From an uncultured Paracoccaceae bacterium (lineage in GTDB: Bacteria > Pseudomonadota > Alphaproteobacteria > Rhodobacterales > Rhodobacteraceae), in assembly GCA_947501355.1 (NCBI GenBank), contig CANMVA010000002.1, forward strand, positions 186,001 to 250,000: a DNA stretch of 64,000 nucleotides, given 5' to 3'. A model generated the notes under the pieces. It had not been told where the DNA came from. It searched no databases and saw nothing but the letters and a program-made list of their open reading frames with translations. The translations under genes and the position numbers were made by a program. Of the stretch, positions 63,886-64,000 are shown in pieces (positions within the stretch are counted from its first letter, which is position 1; every line of letters begins with the position of its first letter).

Positions 63886-64000
63886 TGGGGAAGCTCCATA
63901 CGGGCGAAAAGGCGCAGCGCGTGGCTCGCATCCTGCGCCACGGCGGGCAAGACCGGATCATAGCCCGCGCGGATCACCTGGGCGATATCGGGGCACAAGA
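63882..64000 (-). CDS. Unidentified protein, C-terminal fragment (runs off window)
   Basis: The open minus-strand frame ends with VIRAGYDPVLPAVAQDASHA and LRLFARMELPQ, then a TGA that overlaps the ybgC start by three bases (ATGA). Thirty-nine codons are visible. I do not recognise the family. The overlap and the codon use support a real gene that is co-translated with ybgC. Its position suggests a member of the ruv-tol region, but this cannot be shown here. Confidence 0.6.
   Translation of the reverse strand, partial: LCPDIAQVIRAGYDPVLPAVAQDASHALRLFARMELPQ

Noticed and set aside
1-64000. tRNA, rRNA, CRISPR array, insertion sequence or prophage
   Set aside because: No cloverleaf-like gene, direct-repeat array, transposase, integrase or phage structural gene could be recognised anywhere in the window.

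Overview
The window reads as one contiguous piece of chromosome from an alphaproteobacterium of the family Rhodobacteraceae, probably a marine Roseobacter-group organism. The evidence is the high GC content, the cta (aa3 oxidase) operon order, the ybgC-tolQRAB-pal-cpoB-tilS-ftsH block, the roseobacter-type tad locus with an OmpA lipoprotein in the CpaD position, and TTG/GTG starts with GTGA and TGATG gene overlaps. I see no rRNA, tRNA, CRISPR array, insertion sequence or prophage.

Layout. 1-13 kb holds housekeeping and salvage genes: a partial histone-deacetylase-like amidohydrolase, Tat-type glutathione peroxidase, NUDIX hydrolase, DUF1178 protein, SDR, lysC, ptsP, GNAT, flavin reductase, an mtnP-LysE-apt adenine salvage operon, an FAD-linked oxidase, an MBL-fold protein and a nuclease-like protein. 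13-20.5 kb is one long minus-strand unit: coxB, ctaB, a 62-residue protein, ctaG, coxC, surf1, thrC, an M16 peptidase and a RimJ-like acetyltransferase, with a perfect FNR box upstream of coxB. 20.7-29.3 kb carries tldD, dprA, topA, trkH and the succinyl-CoA:3-ketoacid CoA-transferase pair.

29.5-49 kb is the most distinctive part. A UPF0104 membrane protein, a DprE1-like oxidase and a DprE2-like reductase face a HAD-UbiA fusion that looks like a polyprenyl-phosphate phosphoribosyltransferase. Together these can make a polyprenyl-phosphate D-arabinofuranose-type donor. Directly beside them lies a complete Tad/Flp pilus locus (flp, cpaB, cpaC, ompA, cpaE, cpaF, tadB, tadC, two TPR lipoproteins, cpaA), followed by a GT-C-like membrane protein and an uncharacterised AAA ATPase. 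I infer a possible pilus or envelope arabinosylation system, by analogy with arabinosylated type IV pilins.

49-64 kb holds a dehydrogenase that seems to start at ATT, the Lhr-like helicase and PdeM nuclease of the ligase-associated DNA-repair set, a LytTR membrane regulator sharing its start site with a PaaI thioesterase, a MOSC protein, and the minus-strand ftsH-tilS-cpoB-pal-tolBARQ-ybgC block that runs off the right edge.

Small-scale features include a six-copy short motif placed just after genes, a REP-like palindrome that supplies a stop codon, a 15-codon leader with a near-perfect ribosome site overlapping the pilin start, and a 38-codon pilin-like ORF.
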